Below the pieces are notes generated by a model. It did not search any database and was not told the origin of the DNA. It was given only the letters and a program-made list of their open reading frames with translations. Shown here piece by piece: positions 1 through 7,008 of a stretch of DNA of 7,114 nt. This DNA comes from UBA4655 sp964585575 (GTDB lineage: Bacteria; Planctomycetota; Planctomycetia; Pirellulales; UBA1268), in contig CAZPEM010000155.1 in assembly GCA_964585575.1 (NCBI GenBank), positions 1 through 7,114 on the forward strand, in the 5' to 3' direction. Position 1 is the first letter of the stretch, and the number at the start of each line of letters is the position of its first letter. The translations under genes were made by a program, and so were the position numbers.

Positions 1-50
1 GCTTGCTTCCATAGCCCGGCTACGGGGCACGGGCAGCCCCTCACGGTCAA
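1..50 (+). repeat. Intergenic palindromic repeat, second half of a unit (left-edge copy)
   Basis: This stretch matches the last 50 bases of the window (7065-7114) at 46 of 50 positions in the same orientation, differing only at positions 8, 21, 24 and 25. It contains the arm core GGGCACGGGCAGC (25-37). The unit is cut by the window edge, so its first half should lie just outside. It is non-coding and lies downstream of the helicase gene. No transposase or target-site duplication is visible, so a REP-like or MITE-like dispersed element is the best description. Confidence 0.8.
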
Positions 51-68
51 CTCTGGCCAACTCTGCCG

Positions 69-104
69 GGTTCGGTGCTGCCCGTGCCCATCGCCGGACG
101 TTCG
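69..104 (+). repeat. Same repeat family, first half of a following unit
   Basis: These bases correspond to 7009-7045 at the right edge. The first 20 bases agree at 18 positions and the last 11 (CCGGACGTTCG) agree exactly, with a small indel between. The core GCTGCCCGTGCCC (77-89) is the exact reverse complement of 25-37, so 16-37 and 77-97 can form a hairpin with a loop of about 40 bases. The left edge therefore holds the end of one unit and the start of the next, head to tail. The second unit degenerates after about base 104. A perfect 10-base palindrome GGGCATGCCC follows at 109-118. Confidence 0.7.
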
Positions 105-163
105 CTGCGGGCATGCCCTGAACGGGGCCACGAAGCAGGCACCACGACGACGGTCGGATGCCG

Positions 164-2305
164 TCAGCGTTTGCGGGGACGCTTGCCGCCGCGTCTTCGG
201 GGCGGTGCCTTGCCGCTCGGCTTGTCGCGGGGCGGCTCCTCGCAGAAACGTTCCGGCTGGCCGGTGAGTTCGTAGAGAAAACGGCTCGGGCGACTGGGGC
301 GGAGCTTGCCCCACTTCATGCGGGCCAGGCAGAGCGAGAGCGTGAGACGCTTCTTCGCCCGCGTGACGCCGACGTAGCAGAGCCGCCGCTCCTCGTCGAG
401 GTTCGCGCCTTCCTCGCCGATGGAGCGGTGGTGGGGCAGGTAGCCCTCCTCCATGCCGACCATCCAGACCGCGTCGAACTCGAGGCCCTTGGCGGCGTGG
501 AGCGTCATGAGCTTGAGTGCTTCCCCCTTCGGCGCTTCGCTGCGGAACTTCTCCGCCTCGCGGACCTCGAGGACGAGTTCGTCGAGAAACCTGGTCGCGA
601 GACGTTCGAAATCCTCCCCCTTCCGCGGCGACTTCGCATGGTCGGCAAGCGAATTGACGAACTCCTCGACGCACGCCACCCTCGCCTCCCGTTCAGCCGG
701 GTCGTCGTATTCCTTCTCGAGATGGGCTTGGTAGCCGACCGCCTTCAAGAGCACGACGAGTGCGTCGGAGGGCCGGGGGGCCGATCCCGCGGCCGTGCCT
801 GCGGCGCGTGCGGCCGCGATCGCGCCGGCCAGCTCGTCGATGCCGGCGGCGGCCGCCGAGGGAAGCGAGCCGCGTTCGCGTGCGGCCGTGAGTTCCCGCC
901 AGAGGCTGCCGCCACCCGTCGCCGCCGTGGCCCTGGCCTCGTCGATCACCCGCGCGGAGAGCCCGCGCGGGGGAAGGTTCGCGACCCTCACGAATGCCAT
1001 GTCGTCGTCGGGGTCGACGAGCAGCCGGAGGAAGGCCATGACGTCCTTCACCTCGCGGCGGTCGAAATAGGACCGGCTGCCGACGAGCTCGTATGGCACC
1101 CCGCGCCGCCGAAGCTCCTGCTCGAAGAGCCGGGTCTGCTCGCCCGTCCTCACGAGGATCGCGGACTCCGCGGGCGTCATCTCCTGCAGCCGCAGACGGT
1201 CCGCCACCTCGCCGACCACCCTCTTCGCCTCGTCGGCCTCGTCGGAGGCCTGCACGATCACGATCGGCGGCCCCGCGTTGGAAGTCGATACGAGCTTCTT
1301 TCCGAGCCTTCGACCGTTGTGGGCGATGAGTTGGTTGGCCGCCTCGATGATCTCGGGCGTCGAGCGGTAGTTCTCCTCGAGCCGCACCATCCGGGCCTCG
1401 GGCCATCGACGGGTGAACTCGAGGATGTGCGACACCTCCGCCCCGCGCCAGCCGTAGATCGACTGGTCGTCGTCACCCACGACGCAGATGCTGCCGTGGT
1501 CCCTCGCCAGCGCCGTGAGGATGCGGTCCTGAATCCTGCTCGTGTCCTGGTACTCGTCGACAAGCATGTGGTCGAATCGGCCCGCCTCCTGCCGGCGGAC
1601 GTCCTCGTGGTGAACGAAGAGCTCGTCGGCCAGCATGAGCAGGTCGTCGAAGTCCATCGCCCCGGTCCGCTTCAGGGATTCCTGGTAGCGGCGGTAGCCC
1701 GACGCCGCCAGGTGCCAGACGTCGGCCTCGGCCTGTTCGATCGCCTCGGCCGGCCGAACCCCCGCCGTCTTCCACCGGCCGATCCGATCGAGCAGGTCGC
1801 CGGGCTTCAGCGCCGCCTCGGCCACCTTCAGATCCTTGAGCACCCGCCGCGCAAGCGACTCCTGCTCGCTGCGGTCGATGATCGCGAAGCGTTCCGGGTA
1901 CCCGAGCCGTGGGGCATGCCTTCGCAGGATCCGCGAACAGAGGGAGTGGATCGTCGAGATCTCGGGCGTCTCGGGCTCGGAGCCGCCGGGCCGTCGCGCC
2001 GCAGCGTGCGGCCGCGAGAGCTTCGAGGCCCGCGCGAGCATCTCGCGGGCGGCCTTGTTCGTGAACGTGACGGCGAGAATCCGCGACGGCTTCGTGCCGC
2101 GGGCGACGAGGTGCGCGATTCGGGCGATCACGACGCGGGTCTTGCCCGTGCCGGCGCCTGCGAGCACGAGCAGCGGCCCAGGGGACGCAAGCACCGCCTC
2201 CCGCTGGGCAGGATTGAGCCCCGTGGCCGCGGGCCGGCCTCCGCCGGCGGCCGAAGGGGCAACGGTACGGGAGCGGTTCGGGAGCATCTCGGTCGGAGCG
2301 GACAT
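164..2305 (-). CDS. uvrD: UvrD/PcrA-type superfamily 1A DNA helicase
   Basis: The product is an ATP-dependent 3'-5' DNA helicase of about 713 residues, of the type that acts in nucleotide excision repair, mismatch repair or fork clearance. Motifs appear in family order: Q-motif LNPAQREAV (about 30-38), Walker A GAGTGKT (50-56), motif Ia AVTFTNKAARE (78-88), Walker B DEYQD (250-254), motif III GDDDQSIYGWRGA (277-289), motif IV ENYRST (311-316), motif V TLHAAKGLEF (601-610) and motif VI VGVTRAKKRL (645-654). All catalytic residues are present. The frame is open upstream to 2587, but that part overlaps the divergent gene and looks unlike the family. I chose ATG 2305; ATG 2287, six codons in, is also possible, and neither has a clear Shine-Dalgarno. 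About 20 residues precede the usual N-terminus. Only about 59 residues follow motif VI, ending in an Arg/Lys-rich tail instead of a recognisable Tudor-like domain. Family assignment is near certain; UvrD versus PcrA versus Rep is not resolved. Confidence 0.95.
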   Translation of the reverse strand: MSAPTEMLPNRSRTVAPSAAGGGRPAATGLNPAQREAVLASPGPLLVLAGAGTGKTRVVIARIAHLVARGTKPSRILAVTFTNKAAREMLARASKLSRPHAAARRPGGSEPETPEISTIHSLCSRILRRHAPRLGYPERFAIIDRSEQESLARRVLKDLKVAEAALKPGDLLDRIGRWKTAGVRPAEAIEQAEADVWHLAASGYRRYQESLKRTGAMDFDDLLMLADELFVHHEDVRRQEAGRFDHMLVDEYQDTSRIQDRILTALARDHGSICVVGDDDQSIYGWRGAEVSHILEFTRRWPEARMVRLEENYRSTPEIIEAANQLIAHNGRRLGKKLVSTSNAGPPIVIVQASDEADEAKRVVGEVADRLRLQEMTPAESAILVRTGEQTRLFEQELRRRGVPYELVGSRSYFDRREVKDVMAFLRLLVDPDDDMAFVRVANLPPRGLSARVIDEARATAATGGGSLWRELTAARERGSLPSAAAAGIDELAGAIAAARAAGTAAGSAPRPSDALVVLLKAVGYQAHLEKEYDDPAEREARVACVEEFVNSLADHAKSPRKGEDFERLATRFLDELVLEVREAEKFRSEAPKGEALKLMTLHAAKGLEFDAVWMVGMEEGYLPHHRSIGEEGANLDEERRLCYVGVTRAKKRLTLSLCLARMKWGKLRPSRPSRFLYELTGQPERFCEEPPRDKPSGKAPPRRRGGKRPRKR

Positions 2306-2358
2306 CGGCTGGAATGTAGCAGATGATGCGCGGAACGCGGACGGTGGCGATGGTCGCC

Positions 2359-2387
2359 TTGACGCCCATGGGCAGGACGTTTCTATT
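2359..2387 (+). promoter_or_regulatory. Candidate sigma-70-like promoter for the TPR-like protein and rluD
   Basis: TTGACG at 2359-2364 matches the -35 consensus at 5 of 6 bases, and TCTATT at 2382-2387 matches the -10 at 4 of 6, with the ideal 17-base spacer. Transcription would start near 2394, giving a leader of about 24 bases that carries the Shine-Dalgarno. It lies in the 112-base divergent spacer (2306-2417). No equally good promoter was seen for the helicase on the other strand; a TACATT there (reverse of 2313-2318) has no matching -35. This is a pattern match in GC-rich DNA only. Confidence 0.4.
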
Positions 2388-2404
2388 GCTCGATCTCGGC
2401 AGCC

Positions 2405-2412
2405 AGAAGGAG
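2405..2412 (+). promoter_or_regulatory. Shine-Dalgarno fixing the start of the TPR-like protein
   Basis: AGAAGGAG lies 5 bases before ATG 2418. It is the only strong Shine-Dalgarno at a gene start in this window. It selects this ATG although the frame is open upstream to 1836, where it would run antisense through the helicase gene. Confidence 0.75.
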
Positions 2413-2417
2413 TTTTC

Positions 2418-3197
2418 ATGGCCCAGCTTCCCGTGGATACGATCGAGGAAGACAACGACCTCGCGGAGCGGATTCTCCATCTCTCGGAGCGGTTGCGGCC
2501 CCACCGGACCGCCATCCTCGCCGGCCTCGCCGCGTTGGTCGTCGCCGGAGCGGCATGGTCGCTCGTTTCGGCCCAGTCGGCCGCCACCCGCGCTCAGAGT
2601 TGGGATGCCTACCTCGCCGCCGTCGCCACGGGAAATCCCGCCGGCTTCCAAAACGTCATCGCCCGTCACCCGGATTCCGCGGCCTCCGACTGGTCGAGGC
2701 TGGTCCTCGCCGAGATGGCCCTGCGGGAGGGGGCAGACCTCGCCTTCTCCGACCGCGCGCGTTCGAAGGGGAGGCTCGAGGTCGCCGCGCAGCTCTACGG
2801 GATGGTGATCGCGAGGAAGCCGAAGGGGCTCGTCGCCGAGCGGGCGGTTTTTGGTCTGGCCAAGGCCCGGGAAGGGCTCGGCATGCTCGACGAGGCCAGG
2901 CGGGGCTACGAGGCAATCGCCCGAGAGCATCCCTTCGGCGGGCTGGCGGACCTTGCCGCCGCGCACGCCGGCACGCTCGGCAACGAGACGACTCGTCGCT
3001 GGTACGAATGGTTCGAGTCTCAGGACGTGTCCGTGAAGAAGCCGCCCGCCGGAGCGGCCGAAAAGGAGCCCGCCAAGACAGAGCCCGCCAAGACAGAGCC
3101 CGCCAAGACAGAGCCCGCCGAGAAGCCGGCGGCTTCGGCTTCCGAGGCAAGCAGCGACACCAAGCCGGCTGAAGCGGCCGCGCCGCCTGCGAAGTAG
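2418..3197 (+). CDS. Single-pass membrane TPR-like protein with KTEPA repeat tail
   Basis: The product is 259 residues. An acidic N-terminus (1-24) and a basic stretch (R25, R27, H29, R30) precede one hydrophobic segment (about 31-52), which predicts an N-in, C-out anchor without a cleavage site. Residues about 58-205 are helical and Ala/Leu-rich, with TPR-like pieces such as VAAQLYGMVIARKPKG and GMLDEARRGYEAIAREHP. This layout resembles the YfgM family (ancillary SecYEG subunit, TPR_21-like), which is inference from architecture. The tail (about 208-259) is Lys/Pro/Ala/Glu-rich, contains KTEPA repeats and is probably disordered outside the membrane. The start is supported by the Shine-Dalgarno at 2405-2412. 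The gene is followed after 55 bases by rluD on the same strand and probably shares its transcript. A role in envelope assembly or protein export is plausible but not shown. Confidence 0.85.
   Translation: MAQLPVDTIEEDNDLAERILHLSERLRPHRTAILAGLAALVVAGAAWSLVSAQSAATRAQSWDAYLAAVATGNPAGFQNVIARHPDSAASDWSRLVLAEMALREGADLAFSDRARSKGRLEVAAQLYGMVIARKPKGLVAERAVFGLAKAREGLGMLDEARRGYEAIAREHPFGGLADLAAAHAGTLGNETTRRWYEWFESQDVSVKKPPAGAAEKEPAKTEPAKTEPAKTEPAEKPAASASEASSDTKPAEAAAPPAK
3066..3119 (+). repeat. 15-base in-frame tandem repeat (three full copies plus 9 bases) encoding EPAKT
   Basis: The unit GAGCCCGCCAAGACA occurs identically at 3066-3080, 3081-3095 and 3096-3110, followed by the first nine bases of a fourth copy (3111-3119). 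The copies are in frame and encode EPAKT three times and then EPA in the tail of the TPR-like protein. Perfect nucleotide identity suggests recent slippage, so copy number may vary between strains without breaking the frame. Confidence 0.95.
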
Positions 3198-3252
3198 CCG
3201 GCCGAACCCCCGGCGAACGCGACGTGCCAGGGCGTGGTAGTCTCCATGGATC

Positions 3253-4320
3253 GTGGCTGATCAGGATCCATCCCGTGAGTCTTCCTTCCCGGCGGTGTCA
3301 TCGCCGCAGCCGGGTGAAACGGTCGTGTTTACGGTCGATCGAGATGCTGCATCGACGCGTCTCGACAGGTTTCTCGCCGAACGATTCCCCTCGCAGAGCC
3401 GGTCGGCCCTCGCCCGGGCGATCGACCAGGGCGCCGCGAGGATCGACGGTGTCGTCGCCCGCGGTTCGACGAAGGTCCGCGAGGGATCGACCGTGCGGTT
3501 CGTCGTCCCCAAGCCCCCGCGGGAAGGTCCGCAGCCCGAGGAGATCCCGCTGCGTTTCCTCCATCGAGACGAGTGGCTCGCGGTCGTGGACAAGCCCGCC
3601 GGCATGGTCGTGCACCCGGCGAAGGGAAACTGGACAGGCACCCTCGCCGGCGCCCTCTTGTGGCACCTCGGAAGGGATGGAGGGGAGGCCGCCGCGTCGG
3701 GGCGGGCGGGGGAAGGCATTTCGCTGCTCGGCGGGCCGACGCGTCCTGGCATCGTGCACCGGCTCGACCGCGACACCAGCGGTGTGATCGTGGTCGCCCG
3801 CTCGGAAGAGGTTCACCACCAACTGGCGCGTCAGTTCGAGCGACGCTCCGTCGAGAAGGTCTATCTCGCGATCACGCACGGAGCCCCGCAGTTCGATCGT
3901 GACGAGATCGACCTGCCGATCGGCATCCATCCCTACCAGCGGGAGAAGATGGCCATTCGCAGGGACCACCCCACGAGCCGCTCGGCCGTCACGCGGTACG
4001 AGGTGCTCGAGCGTTTTCGGGCCGCGGCGGTCGTGAGGGTGACGCCAAAAACCGGCCGCACGCACCAGATCCGGGTGCATCTTGCCGCGATCGGGTGCCC
4101 CGTTCTGAGCGACGGGCTCTACAGCGGTCGGGTCGAGATTCCGGCGGGCTTCTTCGGGGAGCCCGCCGATCCTTGCTCTCCGCCTCTCATCGAGCGGCAG
4201 GCGCTTCATGCCGCCTCGCTCTCATTCGATCACCCCGTCAGCGGAGAGCGGCTCACCTTTTCAGCCCCCGTTCCCCCCGACATGGAACGCGTGCTCGAGG
4301 TTCTCCGGAGGGGGGCGTGA
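3253..4320 (+). CDS. rluD: RluD-family 23S rRNA pseudouridine synthase
   Basis: The enzyme isomerises uridine to pseudouridine in RNA. RluD itself modifies helix 69 of 23S rRNA (1911, 1915 and 1917 in E. coli). The 355-residue product has an S4 RNA-binding domain (about 33-90, with RLDRFLAERFPSQSRSALARAI), then the RluA/RluD catalytic domain. Motif I is VVDKPAGMVVHP (111-122), the catalytic motif is HRLDRDTSG (169-177, catalytic Asp about 172), and the late motifs are GRTHQIRVHLA (268-278) and ERQALHAASLSFDHP (314-328). A Gly/Ala-rich insert of about 20 residues (141-163) precedes the catalytic motif. The start is uncertain. GTG 3253 is the most upstream start in frame and lacks a Shine-Dalgarno, the nearby ATG at 3246 is out of frame and stops at once, and GTG 3325 would still keep the S4 domain. 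The exact target (RluD versus RluC or RluA) cannot be proved from sequence, but S4 plus this motif set fits RluD best. Confidence 0.93.
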   Translation: MADQDPSRESSFPAVSSPQPGETVVFTVDRDAASTRLDRFLAERFPSQSRSALARAIDQGAARIDGVVARGSTKVREGSTVRFVVPKPPREGPQPEEIPLRFLHRDEWLAVVDKPAGMVVHPAKGNWTGTLAGALLWHLGRDGGEAAASGRAGEGISLLGGPTRPGIVHRLDRDTSGVIVVARSEEVHHQLARQFERRSVEKVYLAITHGAPQFDRDEIDLPIGIHPYQREKMAIRRDHPTSRSAVTRYEVLERFRAAAVVRVTPKTGRTHQIRVHLAAIGCPVLSDGLYSGRVEIPAGFFGEPADPCSPPLIERQALHAASLSFDHPVSGERLTFSAPVPPDMERVLEVLRRGA

Positions 4321-4327
4321 CCGACGG

Positions 4328-5110
4328 CTACGGTGACGGCGGGCGTCCGCCTTCCGCCTTCACCTCGCCGGTGAGGAGCATGACCCGCGGCAGCGAAGCG
4401 TCGATCACCCGTGAGAGGGCGACCACGAACCCGAGCGGCCCGTCGAGAAACCCTCGCTTGAGCAGGTAGCTCTTCAGGAATGCGCCGAGTCCGCGGCCGA
4501 CTATCTCCACCATGCTCGTCCTCTGGCCCCTTTCCGCCATGATCGAGGCCTTGGGGCGGGCGTAGCGGATCGAACGGGCCAGAATCTCGGAGGCGTTCTC
4601 GAAGCTGAAGTGCCGGATGCTGCCGGGGAGCCGGCGCGGCGGCCGCTGCGAGCCGACCTGCTCGTGCACCGCCAGAGGCACGAATCCTGCGGTGCGGCGG
4701 TTGAAGACCCGCAGCACGTATTCTCTTCCCCAGACGCCGTGGCGGACCTCGGTGCTTCCCACGAACGTCCTGCGACGGATCTCCCAGCAGGCCGATGGAT
4801 CGGAGAGATCGAGCGAGGCGATCGCGGTGGCCGCCTCGTCGTCGAGCGGCTCGTCGTCGTCGAGCGACAGGATCCAGTCGTGCGTGGCGAGTTCGACGGC
4901 CCGCTGCTTCTGCCTGCCATACCCGAGGAAGGCCTGGAATTCGACCCTGGCGCCGGCGGCCGTCGCGATCGAGAGGGTGTCGTCGGTCGAGCCCGAGTCG
5001 ACCACGAGCCTTTCCTGGCAAAAAGACGCCGATTCGAGGACGCTCGCGAGGTGCCTTGCTCCGTCGAGCGTGATCACAACCAGCGAGATCGGCCTCTTGA
5101 GTGGTGTCAT
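4328..5110 (-). CDS. Family 2 glycosyltransferase, WaaE/KdtX-like
   Basis: This 260-residue protein probably transfers a sugar from a nucleotide donor to a lipopolysaccharide core or other envelope glycan at the cytoplasmic membrane face. The GT-A fold is shown by ISLVVITLDGARHLASVLES (8-27), VVDSGSTDDT (36-45), FLGYGRQKQRAVELATHDW (61-79) and the metal-binding LDDDE (83-87). Family features follow: RHGVWGREYVLRVFNRR (123-139), VHEQV (148-152) and a C-terminal GFLDG segment (220-224) typical of WaaE/KdtX relatives. It has no strong multi-pass membrane region. ATG 5110 overlaps the kinase stop as ATGA, and without a Shine-Dalgarno translational coupling is likely. The frame is open further upstream (to 5332), but that part lies inside the kinase gene. 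It converges on rluD with 7 bases between stops. The acceptor and sugar are unknown. Confidence 0.9.
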   Translation of the reverse strand: MTPLKRPISLVVITLDGARHLASVLESASFCQERLVVDSGSTDDTLSIATAAGARVEFQAFLGYGRQKQRAVELATHDWILSLDDDEPLDDEAATAIASLDLSDPSACWEIRRRTFVGSTEVRHGVWGREYVLRVFNRRTAGFVPLAVHEQVGSQRPPRRLPGSIRHFSFENASEILARSIRYARPKASIMAERGQRTSMVEIVGRGLGAFLKSYLLKRGFLDGPLGFVVALSRVIDASLPRVMLLTGEVKAEGGRPPSP

Positions 5111-6969
5111 GCGAAAACGGCATTCACCGGGGCTTCCCCTTGCGGCTGCAGCATGGGAAACTCCAGCACGAACGAACTGCCGTGGCCCGGCATGCTCTTC
5201 GCGGAGATGTCGCCGCCATGTTCGCGGAGGATCTTCCGGCTCACCGTCAGGCCGAGTCCGGTGCCGCGGGCCCCCTTCGTCGACACGAACACGTTGAAGA
5301 TCCGCGACAGGGTCTCCGCGGTCATGCCGCATCCGTTGTCCGTGACGACGATGCGGGCGAGATTTCTCTGCCGGTCGGCCTCGACGCGGACGTTCAGGAT
5401 GCCTGCGAATCTCTCGTCGCGGCCGCCGAGCACGAGCGTGCGGCCGGGGTCGTCCCCCTCATGCGGCTCGCCGCCCGAACCGTGCGGCTCGCCGCCCGAA
5501 CCAATCGCGTGGTCCGATTCGGCGGCTGGCTCGTCCGAATCACGACCGGCCCGGCGTTCGTCGATGGCGTCGAGGGCGTTCGTCATCACGTTGAGCACCG
5601 CGTGCGAGATGCCCTCCGGATCGAAGCAGAGTTCCGGAAATCCGACGGGCGGCCCCCACTCGATCGCCGTGCCGGATTCGCTCGCCCGCTGCCGGACGGT
5701 GTCGATGACGTCCGAAACGACGTCGACGAGACTGACGGAAACCGACAGTGGCTCCCGCTCCTTCGAGTAGGAGAGCATATCCATGACGAGCGAGGAGATC
5801 TTGTTCTGGTTCCTCGCGACGATCTGCCAGCCCTTGCGGAGCACCGCCTGGTCGCCGCTGCTGAGGCCCATCTCGACGAGTGAACTGCCGCCACGAATTC
5901 CCTGCAGGATGTTCTTGATGTGGTGGGAGAGGGTGGCGATCGTCTGGCCGATGGCGGCGAGGCGTTCCGACTGCACCATCGCCGAATAGTAGGTCGTATC
6001 CTCGACGGCGAGCGCCGCCTGGTGCCCGATCGCCATCATGAGCTTGAGGTGGTCGTCGCTGAACCGCCGCCTGCCCTGCTCGATGGCCTCCGGCAGTGGC
6101 ACGGTCGTGTCGACGTAGATCACGCCGACCGTGTCGTAGCGGCCCTGCATCGGGACGCAGATCGCCTCCCGGACGCCCGTCCGCACCACGCTGTTGCCGG
6201 ATGAGAAGCGATCGTCGTCCTGCGCGTCGCTCGTAAGCACCCCCTCGTGACGCTGGAGAACGTAGTCGAGGATCGTTCGGCTGATGGCCATCGAACTCGT
6301 CGTCGCGCCGGCCAGGCGGTCGCGTCTGGCCTTCGTCTGGAGCTGGCGGGTGTCGGGGTCGAGCAGCATGATGCAGCCGCGATCCGCGCCGACCCATTCG
6401 AAGACGAGCTGCAGGATTCGCCCGAGCAGTTCGTCGATGTCGAGCGTGTGGCTCACGGCCAGGGCCGTCCGGTACATCACCTGCAGATTGCTGCGGGCCC
6501 TCGCGAGCCGGCGGTTTTGCGTGTCGGCCGGGTCGAAGAGCACGATCTCCGACGCGTCATCCCCGGGCATCGACCGGATGATCCGGGAGCCGCCGGAGTC
6601 GTCGGAGGCGGGCAGGATGTCGACGAGTTCGATCGCCTGTTCGTCGTCGCCGTCGCCTGAAAAGATGAGCACGCTGCGGCCCATCTGGATCTGGTCGCCG
6701 GGAGCGAGCTCCCGTCGCTCGACCCGCTGGCTGTTGACGTAGGTGCCGTTGGAGCTGTCGAGGTCGCCGAGGATGAACTGGTCCCCGACCCGTCGGATCT
6801 CCGCGTGCCGGCGGGAGACCTCCTTGTCGTCGAGCTGCACGAAGTTGCCCGCCTCGCGGCCGATGCTGATGGCGCCATCGTGGATGGCGAGATCGTAGCG
6901 GGCCCCCTTGTTGCGGCCCTGGATGATGAAAAGCGACGACACGACACTCCGCTCCTGCGATCCCGACAT
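5107..6969 (-). CDS. Soluble FHA-GAF sensor histidine kinase
   Basis: The product is 620 residues with no membrane segment, so it should be cytosolic. An FHA domain (about 12-105) carries the phosphothreonine-binding signature: GR (37-38), SRRH (52-55) and SSNGTYVN (72-79). A GAF domain (about 170-325) follows. Next come the dimerisation/H-box TLSHHIKNILQGIRGG (phosphoacceptor His about 349), N-box HAVLNVMTNALDAI (Asn about 464), G1 VTDNGCGM (about 542-549) and G2 GTGLGL (569-574). All catalytic boxes look intact. Residues about 472-526 are an acidic, Gly-rich insert between N-box and G1 with a doubled GSGGEPH. The frame is open to ATG 7089, but the extra 31 residues before Met 6996 largely translate the edge repeat, so I chose ATG 6969; ATG 6996, nine codons earlier, is the alternative. 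Neither has a Shine-Dalgarno. No response regulator is encoded in the window. It overlaps the downstream glycosyltransferase gene by 4 bases. Confidence 0.92.
   Translation of the reverse strand: MSGSQERSVVSSLFIIQGRNKGARYDLAIHDGAISIGREAGNFVQLDDKEVSRRHAEIRRVGDQFILGDLDSSNGTYVNSQRVERRELAPGDQIQMGRSVLIFSGDGDDEQAIELVDILPASDDSGGSRIIRSMPGDDASEIVLFDPADTQNRRLARARSNLQVMYRTALAVSHTLDIDELLGRILQLVFEWVGADRGCIMLLDPDTRQLQTKARRDRLAGATTSSMAISRTILDYVLQRHEGVLTSDAQDDDRFSSGNSVVRTGVREAICVPMQGRYDTVGVIYVDTTVPLPEAIEQGRRRFSDDHLKLMMAIGHQAALAVEDTTYYSAMVQSERLAAIGQTIATLSHHIKNILQGIRGGSSLVEMGLSSGDQAVLRKGWQIVARNQNKISSLVMDMLSYSKEREPLSVSVSLVDVVSDVIDTVRQRASESGTAIEWGPPVGFPELCFDPEGISHAVLNVMTNALDAIDERRAGRDSDEPAAESDHAIGSGGEPHGSGGEPHEGDDPGRTLVLGGRDERFAGILNVRVEADRQRNLARIVVTDNGCGMTAETLSRIFNVFVSTKGARGTGLGLTVSRKILREHGGDISAKSMPGHGSSFVLEFPMLQPQGEAPVNAVFA
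5461..5502 (-). repeat. 21-base in-frame tandem duplication encoding GSGGEPH twice
   Basis: Two adjacent 21-base copies (5461-5481 and 5482-5502) differ only at the first base. In the kinase frame they encode GSGGEPH-GSGGEPH, within the acidic insert between the N-box and G1 box of the ATPase domain. Near-perfect identity suggests a recent duplication in a linker that tolerates length change. Confidence 0.93.
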
Positions 6970-7008
6970 TCTAGACGCCGCCGCCGCTGCGTGCATCTTG
7001 AGCGCGCT

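Noticed and set aside
1..163. Rho-independent terminator for the helicase in the left-edge hairpin
   Set aside because: The hairpin (16-37 with 77-97) has a loop of about 40 bases and no T-run follows on the minus strand. It fits the repeat family better than an intrinsic terminator.
158..2326. A 722-codon open frame on the plus strand opposite the helicase gene
   Set aside because: The opposite strand encodes a helicase with every family motif. The plus-strand product is Arg/Gly/Pro-rich and matches no family I know. Long antisense frames are expected in DNA this rich in GC at third codon positions.
1836..2417. Upstream extension of the TPR-like protein frame
   Set aside because: It lies antisense inside the helicase gene, while a good Shine-Dalgarno marks ATG 2418 and the protein from there has a sensible membrane anchor.
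2306..2587. Upstream extension of the helicase frame (94 extra codons)
   Set aside because: It runs antisense through the start of the TPR-like gene and its Shine-Dalgarno, is Ser/Arg-rich and lies outside the conserved helicase core.
5111..5332. Upstream extension of the glycosyltransferase frame
   Set aside because: It lies within the kinase ATPase domain. The GT-A fold begins right after ATG 5110, which overlaps the kinase stop in the standard ATGA arrangement.
5101..5883. Plus-strand open frames opposite the kinase
   Set aside because: The kinase H, N, G1 and G2 boxes are all on the minus strand. The plus-strand frames are compositional shadows without recognisable domains.
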